Of a DNA stretch of 64,000 nt, positions 53,935 to 63,519 are shown piece by piece. Both the position numbers and the translations under genes were made by a program. Under the pieces are notes generated by a model. That model ran no database searches. It was not told where the DNA came from and saw nothing but the letters and a program-made list of their open reading frames with translations. The stretch is from positions 3,534,001-3,598,000 of the forward strand of contig NZ_CP015600.1 of assembly GCF_001647715.1 (NCBI RefSeq). The letters run 5' to 3'. The stretch's first letter is position 1. Each line of letters starts with the position of its first letter. This DNA comes from Pseudomonas antarctica. GTDB taxonomy: Bacteria; Pseudomonadota; Gammaproteobacteria; Pseudomonadales; Pseudomonadaceae.

Positions 53935-54630
53935 ATGAAAACTACAATGGCTCTCAAACCACTGGCTTTCGCTCTCGCTGCGCTCATGGCTGTTGCTGCT
54001 CAAGCGGGTCAACCCAACCATCATCCACAGCCAGCGCCTACCACCGCTTCCGCGACCACGCTGGATGGTCAAACCAACCACGGCAACGTGGTCACCAATG
54101 AAAAAACCAAAAACAACGCGTCAGCCAATGATTCCTACAACAACATCAGTGGCGTGGCCAACGGCAACGTGCTGAGCGGCGACAACAACCAAGGCAAAAA
54201 CGATGTGGCCATCGTTTCCGGCGATGCAGACTTCGTGTTCGCCAGTGCCGGCGCCGCACAGTCGAACACCGGCAACAAGGTGCTCAACAGCGCCACTAAA
54301 AACAATGCCTCTCTGAACGACAGCGGCAACCATGCTTCGGGCATCATTCAACTGAACTCCGAAGCAGGCACCTCCAACCAAGGCAGCAGCAGTGTTGCAC
54401 TGGCCTCCGGCAATGGCAGCAGCGGCGCCGCAACCGTCACCGGCGTGCAGGACGTGTCGGGCAACCTGACCCTCAACCTGAGCAGCGGCCACGGCTGGAG
54501 CACCAAACCCGTGGTCAACAATGCCAGCGTGAACAACTCGATGAACTTCAGTTCTGGGATATCGAACTCCAACGTTCTGTCGGGCAGCGGCAACCAAGGT
54601 CAGAACAACGTAGCAGTCACTCGCTTCTGA
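53935..54630 (+). CDS. fapC: Functional amyloid major subunit FapC
   Basis: A 231-residue amyloid subunit that forms the extracellular biofilm fibre. After the signal peptide (ALAALMAVAAQA) come three imperfect repeats: KNNASANDSYNNISG...GDNNQGKNDVAIV, KNNASLNDSGNHASG...TSNQGSSSVALA and NNASVNNSMNFSSG...GSGNQGQNNVAV. Two linkers separate them; the second is longer (~35 residues). The AAGGAG ribosome site is optimal, and an intrinsic terminator directly follows the stop codon, both favouring high FapC yield relative to downstream genes. Confidence 0.95.
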   Translation: MKTTMALKPLAFALAALMAVAAQAGQPNHHPQPAPTTASATTLDGQTNHGNVVTNEKTKNNASANDSYNNISGVANGNVLSGDNNQGKNDVAIVSGDADFVFASAGAAQSNTGNKVLNSATKNNASLNDSGNHASGIIQLNSEAGTSNQGSSSVALASGNGSSGAATVTGVQDVSGNLTLNLSSGHGWSTKPVVNNASVNNSMNFSSGISNSNVLSGSGNQGQNNVAVTRF

Positions 54631-54638
54631 TCCAGATC

Positions 54639-54665
54639 GGGCCCTGGCAACAGGGCCCTTTTTAT
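54639..54665 (+). terminator. Intra-operon intrinsic terminator after fapC
   Basis: GGGCCCTG-GCAA-CAGGGCCC perfect 8-bp stem with a GNRA-type loop, followed by TTTTTATT. It lies between the fapC stop and the fapD start, on the coding strand. Confidence 0.85.
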
Positions 54666-54691
54666 TCCAGCGTCCAACAGGTCATACGATC

Positions 54692-55369
54692 ATGCGCCTC
54701 GGAGCCCTCCTTCTGCTGCTAGCACTCACCGGCCCGACCTGGGCAGCGCAAATGGCAGTGGTCATGCCCAATGGCGCGGTGGTCTACAAGAAAGTCGAGA
54801 GCATCCGTGAACGCAAGTTCGCCAACCTGGTGGAACAGAAAACCGATTTCAGCTGTGGCGCCGCCGCACTGGCGACCATCCTGCGCCAAGCCTATTGGAT
54901 GGATGTGGATGAAGACCACGTCATCAAGGGCATGCTGGTCAACGCCGACCAGAATCTGGTGCGCACCCAGGGTTTCTCCATGCTCGACATGAAGCGCTAC
55001 CTGGAAAGCATCCATATGCGCGCCAAGGGCTACCGGATTACACCTGAGGTACTCATCACCGTAAAAGTACCGGTCGTGGTGTTGTTGGACATTCGCGGCT
55101 ACAAGCACTTCGTGGTGTTGCAGCGAGCCGACAAAGACTGGGCCTATATCGGCGACCCCGTGCTGGGCAACAAGCGCTACGCCAAGGACGATTTCGTCAA
55201 GGGTTGGAATGGCATCGTATTCGCCGTCATCGGCGAGGGTTATGACAAGACCAACGCCCTGCTGACCCCGCCCACCCCGCTGACCGCCAGGAGCCAACTG
55301 AACGGGTTCAGCCCGGTACGCGACAGTGAACTGATGGACTTCGGTTTTATCCAGAGCGACTTCTTTTAG
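54692..55369 (+). CDS. fapD: FapD, C39-family cysteine peptidase
   Basis: A 225-residue exported C39-like peptidase of the fap system. The catalytic triad is visible: C55 in TDFSCGAAALATIL, H139 in RGYKHFVVL and D155 in AYIGDPVLG. The signal peptide is LLLLLALTGPTWAA. FapD is thought to process Fap proteins in the periplasm during export. It follows the terminator after fapC, so its level should depend on readthrough. Confidence 0.94.
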   Translation: MRLGALLLLLALTGPTWAAQMAVVMPNGAVVYKKVESIRERKFANLVEQKTDFSCGAAALATILRQAYWMDVDEDHVIKGMLVNADQNLVRTQGFSMLDMKRYLESIHMRAKGYRITPEVLITVKVPVVVLLDIRGYKHFVVLQRADKDWAYIGDPVLGNKRYAKDDFVKGWNGIVFAVIGEGYDKTNALLTPPTPLTARSQLNGFSPVRDSELMDFGFIQSDFF

Positions 55370-55406
55370 AGGCGCAATAAGGAGCAGGACGCTCCAGGAG
55401 CAAACG

Positions 55407-56156
55407 ATGAACACTCTCCGTTGGCTGACGGTCATGTGCCTGGCAGCCACTGCACCTGCTTATGCTTCCTCGGCGTTCAAGCCGATCGAACTCAAGGACT
55501 CGGAAATGGCCGAGCTGCGCGGACGCTATGTGATGCCGGGACGGATTATCAGTTTTGGTATCGTCATGAGCAGCACCTGGACCAACGCCGCCGGTGCAAC
55601 CGTTACTGGCAGCGCCAATATGCAAGTCAACGCGTCCACCGTCACCCCTCAGTTTTATGTGCAAGTCACCGGCAATGATGGCAACGGCATCGTCAAGCAA
55701 CCTCAAGGCACCGGCACGGTAATCGGAGGCTCCGGCCTCGGAACGGGACAGGGCGTGACGCAAAGCGTACGCGCAGCAGGCGACGGCAACACCGCCAGCA
55801 ACGGCGTGGACATCAACGTCACCCAAAACGGTTTGGCCCCCGCCAACTACGTACAGTCAGGCCAAGCGCTGATGGCAGGCCAGCCCATCAGCGGTGGCAC
55901 CGCTGCAGGGCAAGTAACGGTAACGGCGAATAACGGCGGGCTGCAAATGGCACTTCAGGCCAATAACAACCAGGGCAATGTGGTGCAGCAAATTGGCGGT
56001 GGCAACGTCCTGCAAGGCACGGTTATTCAGGGCAACAGCAACTTTGTAAACAATATGACCCAACTCAACGTGGTGCTGGGCAACAACGGTTTAAACAACA
56101 TCAACCAGAACCTTAACCTCGATCAACTCAAAGGCCTCCGCCCTTCCGGTTATTGA
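55407..56156 (+). CDS. fapE: Fap accessory subunit FapE
   Basis: A 249-residue exported protein (signal LTVMCLAATAPAYA). The middle is Gly/Asn-rich; the C-terminal half has Asn/Gln-rich strands (NNQGNVVQQIGGGNVLQGTV, NNMTQLNVVLGNNGLNNINQ) reminiscent of the amyloid repeats. FapE is a minor fibre component and extracellular chaperone-like member of the operon. It begins 37 nt after fapD and precedes fapF by ~50 nt. Confidence 0.9.
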   Translation: MNTLRWLTVMCLAATAPAYASSAFKPIELKDSEMAELRGRYVMPGRIISFGIVMSSTWTNAAGATVTGSANMQVNASTVTPQFYVQVTGNDGNGIVKQPQGTGTVIGGSGLGTGQGVTQSVRAAGDGNTASNGVDINVTQNGLAPANYVQSGQALMAGQPISGGTAAGQVTVTANNGGLQMALQANNNQGNVVQQIGGGNVLQGTVIQGNSNFVNNMTQLNVVLGNNGLNNINQNLNLDQLKGLRPSGY

Positions 56157-56205
56157 ACTACGCTGAGCCACGGCACTTACGCATTAGAAAGGGACGGCTT
56201 ATTTC

Positions 56206-57516
56206 ATGCATCGATCGATATCGTTACGTACCGTGATTTGTTTGAGTACGCTATTGCCGGCATCCATGCTGTATGCCGCGCCGGACGCCGACATCGAAAC
56301 CTTGAAGCAGCAACTTTTAGAGCTCAAGCAACGCTATGAAGTGCAGCAAAAAGCACTGGCCGTGCTGGAGCAACGTGTACGACAAGTAGAAGACCAACCT
56401 GCAACGCCCGCCCCTAAACGCTTGGCAAAATCTCCGGCCGACTTTCAGAAAGGCGGCACTACCGTCGCAGGTCATACGCCTGGAGTGGGCGCAGCTGCGG
56501 CGTCGGGTGGCGCGGGCGGCGGCAGTTCCTACGGGCAAAGCCTCAAGGACGATTCGGCCCCGGCACAAAGTGTCAGCAACCTCTATAACGAGGCCAGCGG
56601 CTTTTTCGGCAACGGCAAATTCAGCTTTGAAACCGGCGTCACCTATGCCCGCTACGACGCCCGGCAGTTATCCCTCAACGGCTTTTTGGCGCTGGACTCG
56701 ATCTTCCTCGGGAATATCAACCTGGACCGAATCAAATCCGACAGTTGGACGCTGGACCTGACCGGGCGCTACAACCTGGACAACCGCTGGCAGTTCGACC
56801 TGAACGTGCCGGTGGTTTACCGCGAATCGACGTATCAGTCGGGAGGTGTCAACGGCGACGCCAACGCAATGTCGGAAGCCTCCGTCACTCGAAACCCAAC
56901 CATCGGTGACGTCAACTTTGGTGTCGCCTACAAATTCCTTGATGAGACTGCCAACCTGCCGGACGCCGTGGTATCGGTGCGCGTCAAGGCCCCCACTGGC
57001 GAGGAGCCCTATGGCATCAAGCTGATAGAGCAAGCCAATAACAATAACCTTGCCGTGCCGGAAAGCCTGCCGACGGGTAACGGTGTGTGGTCGGTGACGC
57101 CAGGCATTTCCCTGGTGAAAACCTTCGATCCGGCGGTGCTGTTCGGTTCGCTGTCGTATACCCATAACTTCGAGGAGTCGTTCGGCGATATCAGCCCCAA
57201 CGTCAATCAGAAAGTCCCCGGTAAAATCAGCCTGGGCGACAGCTTTCAACTGGGCGTAGGGGTAGCCTTCGCGCTTAACGAGAAAATGAGCATGTCGTTT
57301 TCCGTGTCGGACCTGGTGCAGCGCAAAAGCAAGATCAAGCAGACCGGTCAGGACTGGCAATCGGTGGTTTCCAGCGACGCCAACGCTGGTTATTTCAACG
57401 TGGGCATGACCATTGCCGCTTCGGAAAACCTCACCATCGTACCGAACCTGTCAATCGGCATGACGGATGATGCACCGGACTTCACGTTCAGCTTGAAATT
57501 CCCGTACTACTTTTAA
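56206..57516 (+). CDS. fapF: FapF, outer-membrane amyloid export pore
   Basis: A 436-residue outer-membrane beta-barrel that exports Fap subunits. Signal peptide to ~residue 24, a coiled-coil segment ([20 protein letters not shown], then [11 protein letters not shown]) that forms the trimeric periplasmic plug, a Gly/Ala/Ser-rich linker ([16 protein letters not shown]) and a C-terminal barrel ending in Phe (SLKFPYYF). This matches the FapF architecture. It is the last gene of the operon, with a strong terminator after it. Confidence 0.94.
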   Translation: MHRSISLRTVICLSTLLPASMLYAAPDADIETLKQQLLELKQRYEVQQKALAVLEQRVRQVEDQPATPAPKRLAKSPADFQKGGTTVAGHTPGVGAAAASGGAGGGSSYGQSLKDDSAPAQSVSNLYNEASGFFGNGKFSFETGVTYARYDARQLSLNGFLALDSIFLGNINLDRIKSDSWTLDLTGRYNLDNRWQFDLNVPVVYRESTYQSGGVNGDANAMSEASVTRNPTIGDVNFGVAYKFLDETANLPDAVVSVRVKAPTGEEPYGIKLIEQANNNNLAVPESLPTGNGVWSVTPGISLVKTFDPAVLFGSLSYTHNFEESFGDISPNVNQKVPGKISLGDSFQLGVGVAFALNEKMSMSFSVSDLVQRKSKIKQTGQDWQSVVSSDANAGYFNVGMTIAASENLTIVPNLSIGMTDDAPDFTFSLKFPYYF

Positions 57517-57527
57517 AGCACGCAAGG

Positions 57528-57565
57528 AAAAGCCCCGCAACGATAAGGGTCGTTGCGGGGCTTTT
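57528..57565. terminator. Bidirectional terminator between fapF and the sigma-54 activator gene
   Basis: AAAAGCCCCGCAACGA / TCGTTGCGGGGCTTTT is a perfect 16-bp stem with a short loop. A- and T-runs on both sides suit termination of the two convergent transcripts. Confidence 0.93.
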
Positions 57566-57578
57566 CGGTTTACCCGCC

Positions 57579-58904
57579 CTAGCGGATCTGGTGTTTGTGC
57601 AGCAACCGGTAGAACGTCGGCCGGGACACGCCCAGCATGCGGGCCGCGACGCTCAGGTTGTCGCTGTGCCGGTTGAGCACATCACACAACGCCTGACGTT
57701 CGGCGCGGTGCTTATAATCTTCCAGTGTAGCCATCGGCGGCACGATTGCTTGTTCGTCCTGGAGTCCCAGATCAACGGCTTCGATCTGGCGCCCTTCGGC
57801 CAGCACCAGGCCACGGCGCACACGGTTGGCCAGCTCGCGCACATTGCCCGGCCAAGGGTGTTGCCCCATCGCGACGAGGGCCTCCTCGCTGAAACTGCGG
57901 GCTCGACGCCCGGTTTCCTGACTGTAGAAGCGCGAGAAGTGATTGGCCAGCATGGCCACGTCGCCATGCCGCTCACGCAGGGGCGCAGTCACCACCTGCA
58001 GAACGTTGAGCCGGTAATACAAGTCTTCTCGAAACGTGCCCTTCTCGACCGCCGCTTCCAGATCAACGTGAGTGGCTGCCAACACCCGCACATCCACCGC
58101 AATGGGCTGGCTGCCGCCAACGCGCTCGATCTGTTTCTCCTGGAGAAAGCGCAGCAGATTGGCTTGCAACTCCATCGGCAAATCACCGATTTCATCGAGA
58201 AACAGCGTGCCGCCGTGGGCCGCCTCAATGCGCCCGACCTTACGCTGGTGAGCACCGGTGAACGCACCCTTTTCATGGCCGAACAGTTCGGACTGGATAA
58301 GGTGCTCGGGAATCGCGCCGCAGTTGATTGCGACAAACGGCTTGGCATGGCGCTGGGATTGACGATGCAGGGTCTTGGCCACCAACTCTTTGCCGGTGCC
58401 GCTGTCCCCCCGAATCAACACGGGAGACTCCGTTGGCGCAAGTTTGGCCAGTAATTTGCGCAACTCGCGGATGGGTCGGCTGTCACCCAGCAACTCGTGT
58501 TCCTGCGCCTCAATCAGCGCGTGGCCTTTGCCCCGCAGGCGCGCCATGCCGAACGCGCGCCCGAGGGTGACCTGCACGCGTGCAACATCAAACGGCAAGG
58601 TGTGGAAGTCGAAAAACCACTCACAGACGAAATCACCGACATTTTGCAGGCGCAAAACATCCTGGCTGAGTACCGCAATCCACTCGGTGCCGCTGCGGCT
58701 GATCAGCTCCTTGACCGCTTCGGGGCGCTCGAGGTGAAAGGGCTGTAATCGCAACAGCCCCACATCGCACGACCGGTCGCCGACGGCGCCCAATGCACAG
58801 TTGTCCACCTCCCACCCGGCAGTGCGCAGGCCGGGCAATAGCCCGTGACAGTCATCGCAGGGGTCAACCACCAGCAGGCGTCGCTGAACAGGTGTAACAA
58901 CCAT
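57579..58904 (-). CDS. VpsR-like sigma-54-dependent activator
   Basis: A 441-residue enhancer-binding protein. The N-terminal ~130 residues are a receiver-like domain without a classical phospho-Asp pocket, similar to Vibrio VpsR ([23 protein letters not shown]...RAFGMARL). The AAA+ domain has Walker A GDSGTGKE (166-173) and an intact GAFTGA loop (213-218) for sigma-54 contact. The C-terminal Fis-type helix-turn-helix ([19 protein letters not shown]) binds DNA. It faces fapF across a shared terminator and is the probable regulator of fap. AAGGA precedes the ATG. Confidence 0.9.
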   Translation of the reverse strand: MVVTPVQRRLLVVDPCDDCHGLLPGLRTAGWEVDNCALGAVGDRSCDVGLLRLQPFHLERPEAVKELISRSGTEWIAVLSQDVLRLQNVGDFVCEWFFDFHTLPFDVARVQVTLGRAFGMARLRGKGHALIEAQEHELLGDSRPIRELRKLLAKLAPTESPVLIRGDSGTGKELVAKTLHRQSQRHAKPFVAINCGAIPEHLIQSELFGHEKGAFTGAHQRKVGRIEAAHGGTLFLDEIGDLPMELQANLLRFLQEKQIERVGGSQPIAVDVRVLAATHVDLEAAVEKGTFREDLYYRLNVLQVVTAPLRERHGDVAMLANHFSRFYSQETGRRARSFSEEALVAMGQHPWPGNVRELANRVRRGLVLAEGRQIEAVDLGLQDEQAIVPPMATLEDYKHRAERQALCDVLNRHSDNLSVAARMLGVSRPTFYRLLHKHQIR

Positions 58905-59248
58905 GACTATTCCTTGGCGCCAATATTGTTAAAGTTATTTAGAAACAAAGGTTTGTGAGGCCTGTCGCTAACACTAGCAAGGTATTGACGCTGTTCTTGT
59001 ACCGTTTCGCTATAAGTGTTGGCAGAAAGCCACTGCGCGGCTGTTGCGGGTAAAAAGTTGCAGCGCTGGAAAGCATTCATTGGGCTGTTAAAACAGTCGC
59101 TTACATGACGTCAATCACGAAAGGTTGAAAATTCTTGTTCTAAGATGTGACCCGTACCCCGCCATCGTGCATCAGTACAAGTAACTCGCCGCCTGGCTCG
59201 CCCAACCGACGGCATTCACTTGATTGGGCATTTAGAGAGAAGACCCAC
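58905..59248. other. Divergent non-coding interval, sigma-54 activator / small protein
   Basis: 344 bp of promoter-bearing DNA, more AT-rich than its surroundings. No clear -24/-12 site, REPIN or palindrome was found. An AGAGAGAAG ribosome site at the right end serves the small protein gene. Confidence 0.5.
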
Positions 59249-59509
59249 ATGAACGCCCCGCTCCGCATCAACGAAGCTCTTTTGATCGCAGACCGTGCTT
59301 TCCAGCCCTTTCAGTGCGTGGCCTGGCACGATGGCAATGGCGCTCTCAGCCTGAGCGTCATCGACCGTACCAATACCCGTATCGGCAGCAAACAACTGAC
59401 GTCGAGCACGTATAGCGACCCGGCGCAATTGGAAGATTTGTTGTTGCAGGCCCGAGCCGAACTCGACAAAAACGGCCATCAGTTAAAGTCGTGGGCAATG
59501 CCGAAGTAA
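59249..59509 (+). CDS. Small conserved hypothetical protein
   Basis: An 86-residue protein (MNAPLRINEALLIADRAFQP, then LSLSVIDRTNTRIGSKQLTS). No export signal. The ATG at 59249 follows GAGAGAAG; an earlier frame start at 59147 has no ribosome site and an unlikely composition. It looks like a short single-domain cytoplasmic protein conserved in Pseudomonas. No function is known to me. Confidence 0.75.
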   Translation: MNAPLRINEALLIADRAFQPFQCVAWHDGNGALSLSVIDRTNTRIGSKQLTSSTYSDPAQLEDLLLQARAELDKNGHQLKSWAMPK

Positions 59510-59520
59510 ATCGATACTGC

Positions 59521-59563
59521 AACGTGCGCTCATTGCATGACTGCAACACAATGAGCGCACGTT
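59521..59563. terminator. Long hairpin between convergent genes
   Basis: AACGTGCGCTCATTG / CAATGAGCGCACGTT, a perfect 15-bp inverted repeat. The spacer itself contains TTGCA/TGCAA. It lies between the small protein and the HAD gene; there is no T-run, so the termination role is inferred. Confidence 0.6.
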
Positions 59564-59584
59564 CAGTAGAAGTGCAGTGGACGC

Positions 59585-60409
59585 TTACTGTGCTGCAAGA
59601 ATAAATCGTTCGATCGCTTCCGCTGCACCATTGTCTACATTGCTGCCGGTCACCACGTTGGCCTGTCGCTTGACGGTCTCTTCCGCCTGCCCCATGGCAA
59701 TCGACAAGCCGGCAACCTGAAACATTGCCGGGTCATTGCCGCCGTCGCCGATAGCCGCCGTCTGCTCCATGGGCACGCCAAGGTGCGCAGCCAGGGTCTT
59801 CAAGGCTTCGCCCTTGTTGGCGAGCATCGCCGTTACGTCAAGGTACACCGGCTGCGAGCGTGACACCTGAGCCAGCCCTTGCACCTTGGGCTGCAACTGC
59901 GCTTCCAGTGTTACCAGCAACTGTGTGTTGTTGCTGGCGGCGACAATCTTGTCGACGCGGTCCAGGTACGGCTCAAAACTATCCACGACCACCGGCCCGT
60001 AGCCCAGGCCATCGGCTTCACGCTGCTCCATTGGCCCGGAAGGGTCACGGCGCAGCCAGTCACCGTCGGCGAATACCCACACCTCTACGTCCGGCTCCGC
60101 TGAAAACAGCGCCAGGGTCACCAGCGCCGCTTCCGTCGGCAAATGATGCGCAACCAGGATGCTGCCATCCGGGTTGATCAGCGTGCCGCCATTAAAGCCA
60201 GCGACCGGAACATCAATGCCAAAGGTCTCGATCAGGTGCAGCATGGCCTTGGGCGGCCGCCCACTGGCCAGGCTGAAAAACACCCCGGCGTCGCGCAAGG
60301 CGCGAATCGCATTGGCCGTGCGCTGGCTCAGGCTGTGGTCCGGATGCAGCAACGTGCCGTCCACATCACTGAGGATAAAACGGATGGGATGAATCGTTGC
60401 ATCACTCAT
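59585..60409 (-). CDS. HAD superfamily (Cof-type, IIB) phosphatase
   Basis: A 274-residue haloacid-dehalogenase phosphatase. Motif I is FILSDVDGTLL, motif II SLASGRPP, and the Lys of motif III and motif IV GDGGNDPAMF are present. The cap is of the Cof/IIB type, usually acting on sugar phosphates or phosphorylated cofactors. Its start overlaps the zwf stop by 4 nt, making it the third gene of the gnd-zwf operon. A sugar-phosphate substrate from that pathway is plausible. Confidence 0.92.
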   Translation of the reverse strand: MSDATIHPIRFILSDVDGTLLHPDHSLSQRTANAIRALRDAGVFFSLASGRPPKAMLHLIETFGIDVPVAGFNGGTLINPDGSILVAHHLPTEAALVTLALFSAEPDVEVWVFADGDWLRRDPSGPMEQREADGLGYGPVVVDSFEPYLDRVDKIVAASNNTQLLVTLEAQLQPKVQGLAQVSRSQPVYLDVTAMLANKGEALKTLAAHLGVPMEQTAAIGDGGNDPAMFQVAGLSIAMGQAEETVKRQANVVTGSNVDNGAAEAIERFILAAQ

Positions 60410-61929
60410 CCGAGGCTATGCCAGGTGCGGCCATCGCGGGCCAGTAAGGCATCGGCAGCCTCCGGGCCATCTTCACCGGCCTTGTAGGTCTGGATACCAT
60501 CGTCTTCCTTCCAGGCATCCAGGAACGGCTGCACCGCACGCCAGCCATTTTCGATGTTGTCGGCGCGCTGGAACAAGGTCTGGTCACCGGTCATACAGTC
60601 ATAGATGAGGGTTTCATACCCGGTCGACGGCTGCATTTCGAAGAAGTCCTTGTAGTCGAAACCCAACTCGATATTAGCCATTTCCAGGGTCGGCCCAGGC
60701 TTTTTCGCCAACAGGTCGAACCACATGCCTTCGTTAGGCTGGATCTGGATTTTCAGGTAGGTGGGCTTGAGCTCATCCACTTCGGTATCGCGGAACTGCG
60801 CATACGGTGCGTGCTTGAAACAGATCACGATTTCCGTGTCGCGAATGCTCATGCGCTTGCCGGTTCGCAGGTAAAACGGCACGCCGACCCAGCGCCAGTT
60901 GTCGATCATGACTTTGAGCGCAACGAACGTCTCGGTACTGCTGTCGGGCGCGACATTGGCCTCTTCGCGGTAACCGGGGAGCGGCTTGCCACCCATTTCA
61001 CCGGCGGTGTACTGGCCGCGTACCGAGTTGGCTCGGGCATCTTCCAGGGACCAGGGGCGAATGGCGCCGACGACCTTGGCCTTTTCACCACGCACTGCAT
61101 CGGCGCCGAACGCCGCTGGCGGCTCCATGGCCACCATCGCCAGCAACTGGAACAGGTGGTTGGGTACCATGTCGCGCAGGGTGCCGGTTTTTTCGAAGAA
61201 ATTACCCCGGGTTTCCACACCGACGGTTTCCGCCGCAGTGATTTGCACGTGGTCGATGTAATGGTTGTTCCAGAACGCTTCGAACAGCACGTTGGAGAAA
61301 CGGCTGATCAAAATGTTCTGAACCGTTTCCTTGCCCAGGTAATGGTCGATGCGATAGATCTGCTTCTCGCTCATCACCTTGAGCAGGCTGGCGTTCAGCG
61401 CTTCGGCGGTCGCCAGGTCGGAGCCGAAAGGCTTTTCGATCACCACGCGACGGAAGGCGTCATCGGTTTCCTGGAGCAGACCGGCGCTGCCCAGGCGCTG
61501 CACCACTTCACTGAAGAAGCGCGGTGCAGTGGCCAGGTAAAACACCGCGTTGCCAGTGCCGCTGTCGGCGATCTTCTTGCCGATGTCGGCATAGGTGCTG
61601 TCGTCGAGGAAATCGCCCTCGACGTAGCTGATGCCTTTGGCCAACTGGGCCCACAGCTCGGGGTCAAGGGCATTTTCACCCTTGCCCTTGACCTTGCTCG
61701 CGGCCTCGGTGCGAATGAAATCCTCGAGCTTCTTGGCAAAGTCGGCGTCGCTGATCGCGTTGTGGTCAACGCCGACAATGCGCAGGCCGTCACCGAGCAG
61801 CCCGTCGCGACTCAGGTTGTACAGCGCCGGCATGAGCAGGCGCTTGACCAGGTCGCCATGGGCGCCAAACAGGAACAGTGTGGTTGGAGGTGCAGGTTCG
61901 GCCTTGAGTTTCTTGCCGTTAGCCGTCAT
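60406..61929 (-). CDS. zwf: Glucose-6-phosphate 1-dehydrogenase
   Basis: A 507-residue G6PDH, the first enzyme of the oxidative pentose phosphate and Entner-Doudoroff routes, producing 6-phosphogluconolactone and NADPH. Motifs: [18 protein letters not shown] (NADP-binding GxxGDLxxR type), the active-site [13 protein letters not shown] and the RTGKRM segment. It carries a short extra N-terminus ([17 protein letters not shown]). It overlaps both neighbours by 4 nt. It is probably one of several zwf paralogues, as pseudomonads also have one in the glk-edd cluster. Confidence 0.96.
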   Translation of the reverse strand: MTANGKKLKAEPAPPTTLFLFGAHGDLVKRLLMPALYNLSRDGLLGDGLRIVGVDHNAISDADFAKKLEDFIRTEAASKVKGKGENALDPELWAQLAKGISYVEGDFLDDSTYADIGKKIADSGTGNAVFYLATAPRFFSEVVQRLGSAGLLQETDDAFRRVVIEKPFGSDLATAEALNASLLKVMSEKQIYRIDHYLGKETVQNILISRFSNVLFEAFWNNHYIDHVQITAAETVGVETRGNFFEKTGTLRDMVPNHLFQLLAMVAMEPPAAFGADAVRGEKAKVVGAIRPWSLEDARANSVRGQYTAGEMGGKPLPGYREEANVAPDSSTETFVALKVMIDNWRWVGVPFYLRTGKRMSIRDTEIVICFKHAPYAQFRDTEVDELKPTYLKIQIQPNEGMWFDLLAKKPGPTLEMANIELGFDYKDFFEMQPSTGYETLIYDCMTGDQTLFQRADNIENGWRAVQPFLDAWKEDDGIQTYKAGEDGPEAADALLARDGRTWHSLG

Positions 61930-62909
61930 TTTTTGGAAGTCTCCACATGGCCGCCAAAGCCGAAGCGCATGGCAGACAGCATTTTGTCACCGTAGGTGCT
62001 CTGCTGGCGGGAACGGAAGCGTGCGAACAGCGAGGTAGACAGCACCGGTACCGGCACCGCTTGCTCCATGGCCGCTTCGATGGTCCAGCGGCCTTCGCCA
62101 CTGTCGGCCACGGAGCCGGAGTAACCGTCGAGTTTCGGGTCGGTGGCCAGCGCGTCAGCGGTCAGGTCCAGCAGCCAGGACGACACCACGCTGCCACGGC
62201 GCCACACTTCGGCGATATCGGCAACGTTGAGGTCGAAGCGCTCGTGCTCCGGCAGGTTGTCCGAGTTTTTAGTCTTGAGGATGTCAAAACCTTCGGCAAA
62301 AGCCTGCATCATCCCGTACTCAATGCCGTTGTGAATCATCTTCACAAAGTGCCCGGAACCGGCTGGGCCGGCATGAATGTAGCCATGCTCGGCGCGGCTG
62401 TCGGCAGAGGCTGAACGGTCCTTGGTGCGAGGGATGTTGCCCAGGCCCGGTGCCAGGCTGGCGAAGATCGGGTCGAGGCGCTGCACGGTTTCGGCGTCAC
62501 CACCGATCATCATGCAATAGCCGCGCTCCAACCCCCAGACGCCACCGGAGGTGCCAACGTCGACGTAATGCAGACCTTTCACCGACAAGGCTCTAGCGCG
62601 ACGGATGTCGTCTTTGTACATGGTATTGCCGCCGTCGATGATCACATCACCGTCTTCAAGCAGCTCGCTCAATTGATTAATAGTGTCTTCGGTGGGGTCG
62701 CCTGCCGGCAACATCACCCACACGGCGCGCGGCTTTTGCAGCCCGGCTACCAACGCCTTCAAGTCGGCAACGCCGGTGGCGCCCTCCTCGCTCAAGCCTT
62801 TGACGAATGCTTCGTTACGGTCGTATACAACGGTGGTATGCCCATTGAGCATCAGGCGCCGCGCAATGTTACCGCCCATGCGGCCTAGTCCGATAATCCC
62901 CAGTTGCAT
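61926..62909 (-). CDS. gnd: 6-Phosphogluconate dehydrogenase, decarboxylating (short form)
   Basis: A 327-residue GntZ/YqeC-type 6-phosphogluconate dehydrogenase making ribulose 5-phosphate, CO2 and NAD(P)H. The N-terminal motif [16 protein letters not shown], the [19 protein letters not shown] substrate loop and [16 protein letters not shown] with the active-site residues are present. The length is that of the short form, not the ~470-residue E. coli Gnd. It is the first gene of the gnd-zwf-HAD operon, with TTAGGAGC upstream of the ATG. Confidence 0.95.
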   Translation of the reverse strand: MQLGIIGLGRMGGNIARRLMLNGHTTVVYDRNEAFVKGLSEEGATGVADLKALVAGLQKPRAVWVMLPAGDPTEDTINQLSELLEDGDVIIDGGNTMYKDDIRRARALSVKGLHYVDVGTSGGVWGLERGYCMMIGGDAETVQRLDPIFASLAPGLGNIPRTKDRSASADSRAEHGYIHAGPAGSGHFVKMIHNGIEYGMMQAFAEGFDILKTKNSDNLPEHERFDLNVADIAEVWRRGSVVSSWLLDLTADALATDPKLDGYSGSVADSGEGRWTIEAAMEQAVPVPVLSTSLFARFRSRQQSTYGDKMLSAMRFGFGGHVETSKK

Positions 62910-63178
62910 GTGCTGATGCTCCTAACTACTAAATAAATGTGTGACATAGTTTATAGCGCAATGAGGCTATTGAGGGTTAGTCCAGAGCGGATCCGTGTAG
63001 TTTCATGACAAAAAAATGCCATCGTTTCAGCATCACCGCCCCAAAAGTCACAGCGACCACCAAAAATAAAAAAGTTCCATTGGCTCAAAAAAGAATTCAG
63101 AATTGCTACGACTGTTGCCGAGAACCTCGACTCATGCGTTCCGGCACCGCGATCTACCGGCTATTTGCGAGGTAAGCA

Positions 63179-63355
63179 ATGAGCACAGCACAGATGACCC
63201 GCCCGCCACAGACCCTTTACGTCAGCGTCCGTCGCGATGAATTGCGCCAATTGAAAGAAGAGCGCGATCAACTGCAGCAGGAAGTCCTGCGCCTGCGCTC
63301 GCACCTTCAAGCCCAGTTGGATCAGACTTCAGCCGCACGATCAGCCCTTTGCTGA
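63179..63355 (+). CDS. Small coiled-coil protein, 58 residues
   Basis: A short gene with ATG at 63179 and a GAGG ribosome site 7 nt upstream. The product begins MSTAQMTRPPQTLYVSVRRD and continues as an ideal coiled coil (ELRQLKEERDQLQQEVLRLR) to a short tail ending LC. No export signal. Codon use is typical of the genome. It precedes the phosphoethanolamine transferase gene by ~165 nt. Function unknown. Confidence 0.7.
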   Translation: MSTAQMTRPPQTLYVSVRRDELRQLKEERDQLQQEVLRLRSHLQAQLDQTSAARSALC

Positions 63356-63395
63356 ACCGCCGCTGAACAGAATGTAAGATAACGTCCACAAAATT

Positions 63396-63411
63396 CTCAC
63401 AAAGTTTTCAC
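63396..63411 (+). promoter_or_regulatory. Candidate ColR-type box upstream of the cptA-like gene
   Basis: CTCACAAAGTTTTCAC resembles the ColR box as I recall it (ending TTTTTCAC), with two mismatches, inside a run of CACAAA-type direct repeats. ColRS controls lipid A phosphoethanolamine genes in some pseudomonads. Tentative. Confidence 0.3.
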
Positions 63412-63440
63412 ATACCCCTCTCGATACTCCCGCGGAGAAG

Positions 63441-63463
63441 GGCCACCCCATGCATGGGTGGCC
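63441..63463. terminator. Palindromic hairpin downstream of the 58-residue gene
   Basis: GGCCACCC / GGGTGGCC around an ATGCAT centre, 85 nt after the small gene's stop codon. Followed by CTCTGTTG, a weak T-run. Confidence 0.5.
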
Positions 63464-63519
63464 TCTGTTGCGTGCGTCCTTGCGCGTCAACTGCAAAAAT
63501 TATCGGGTTGGATTACTGG

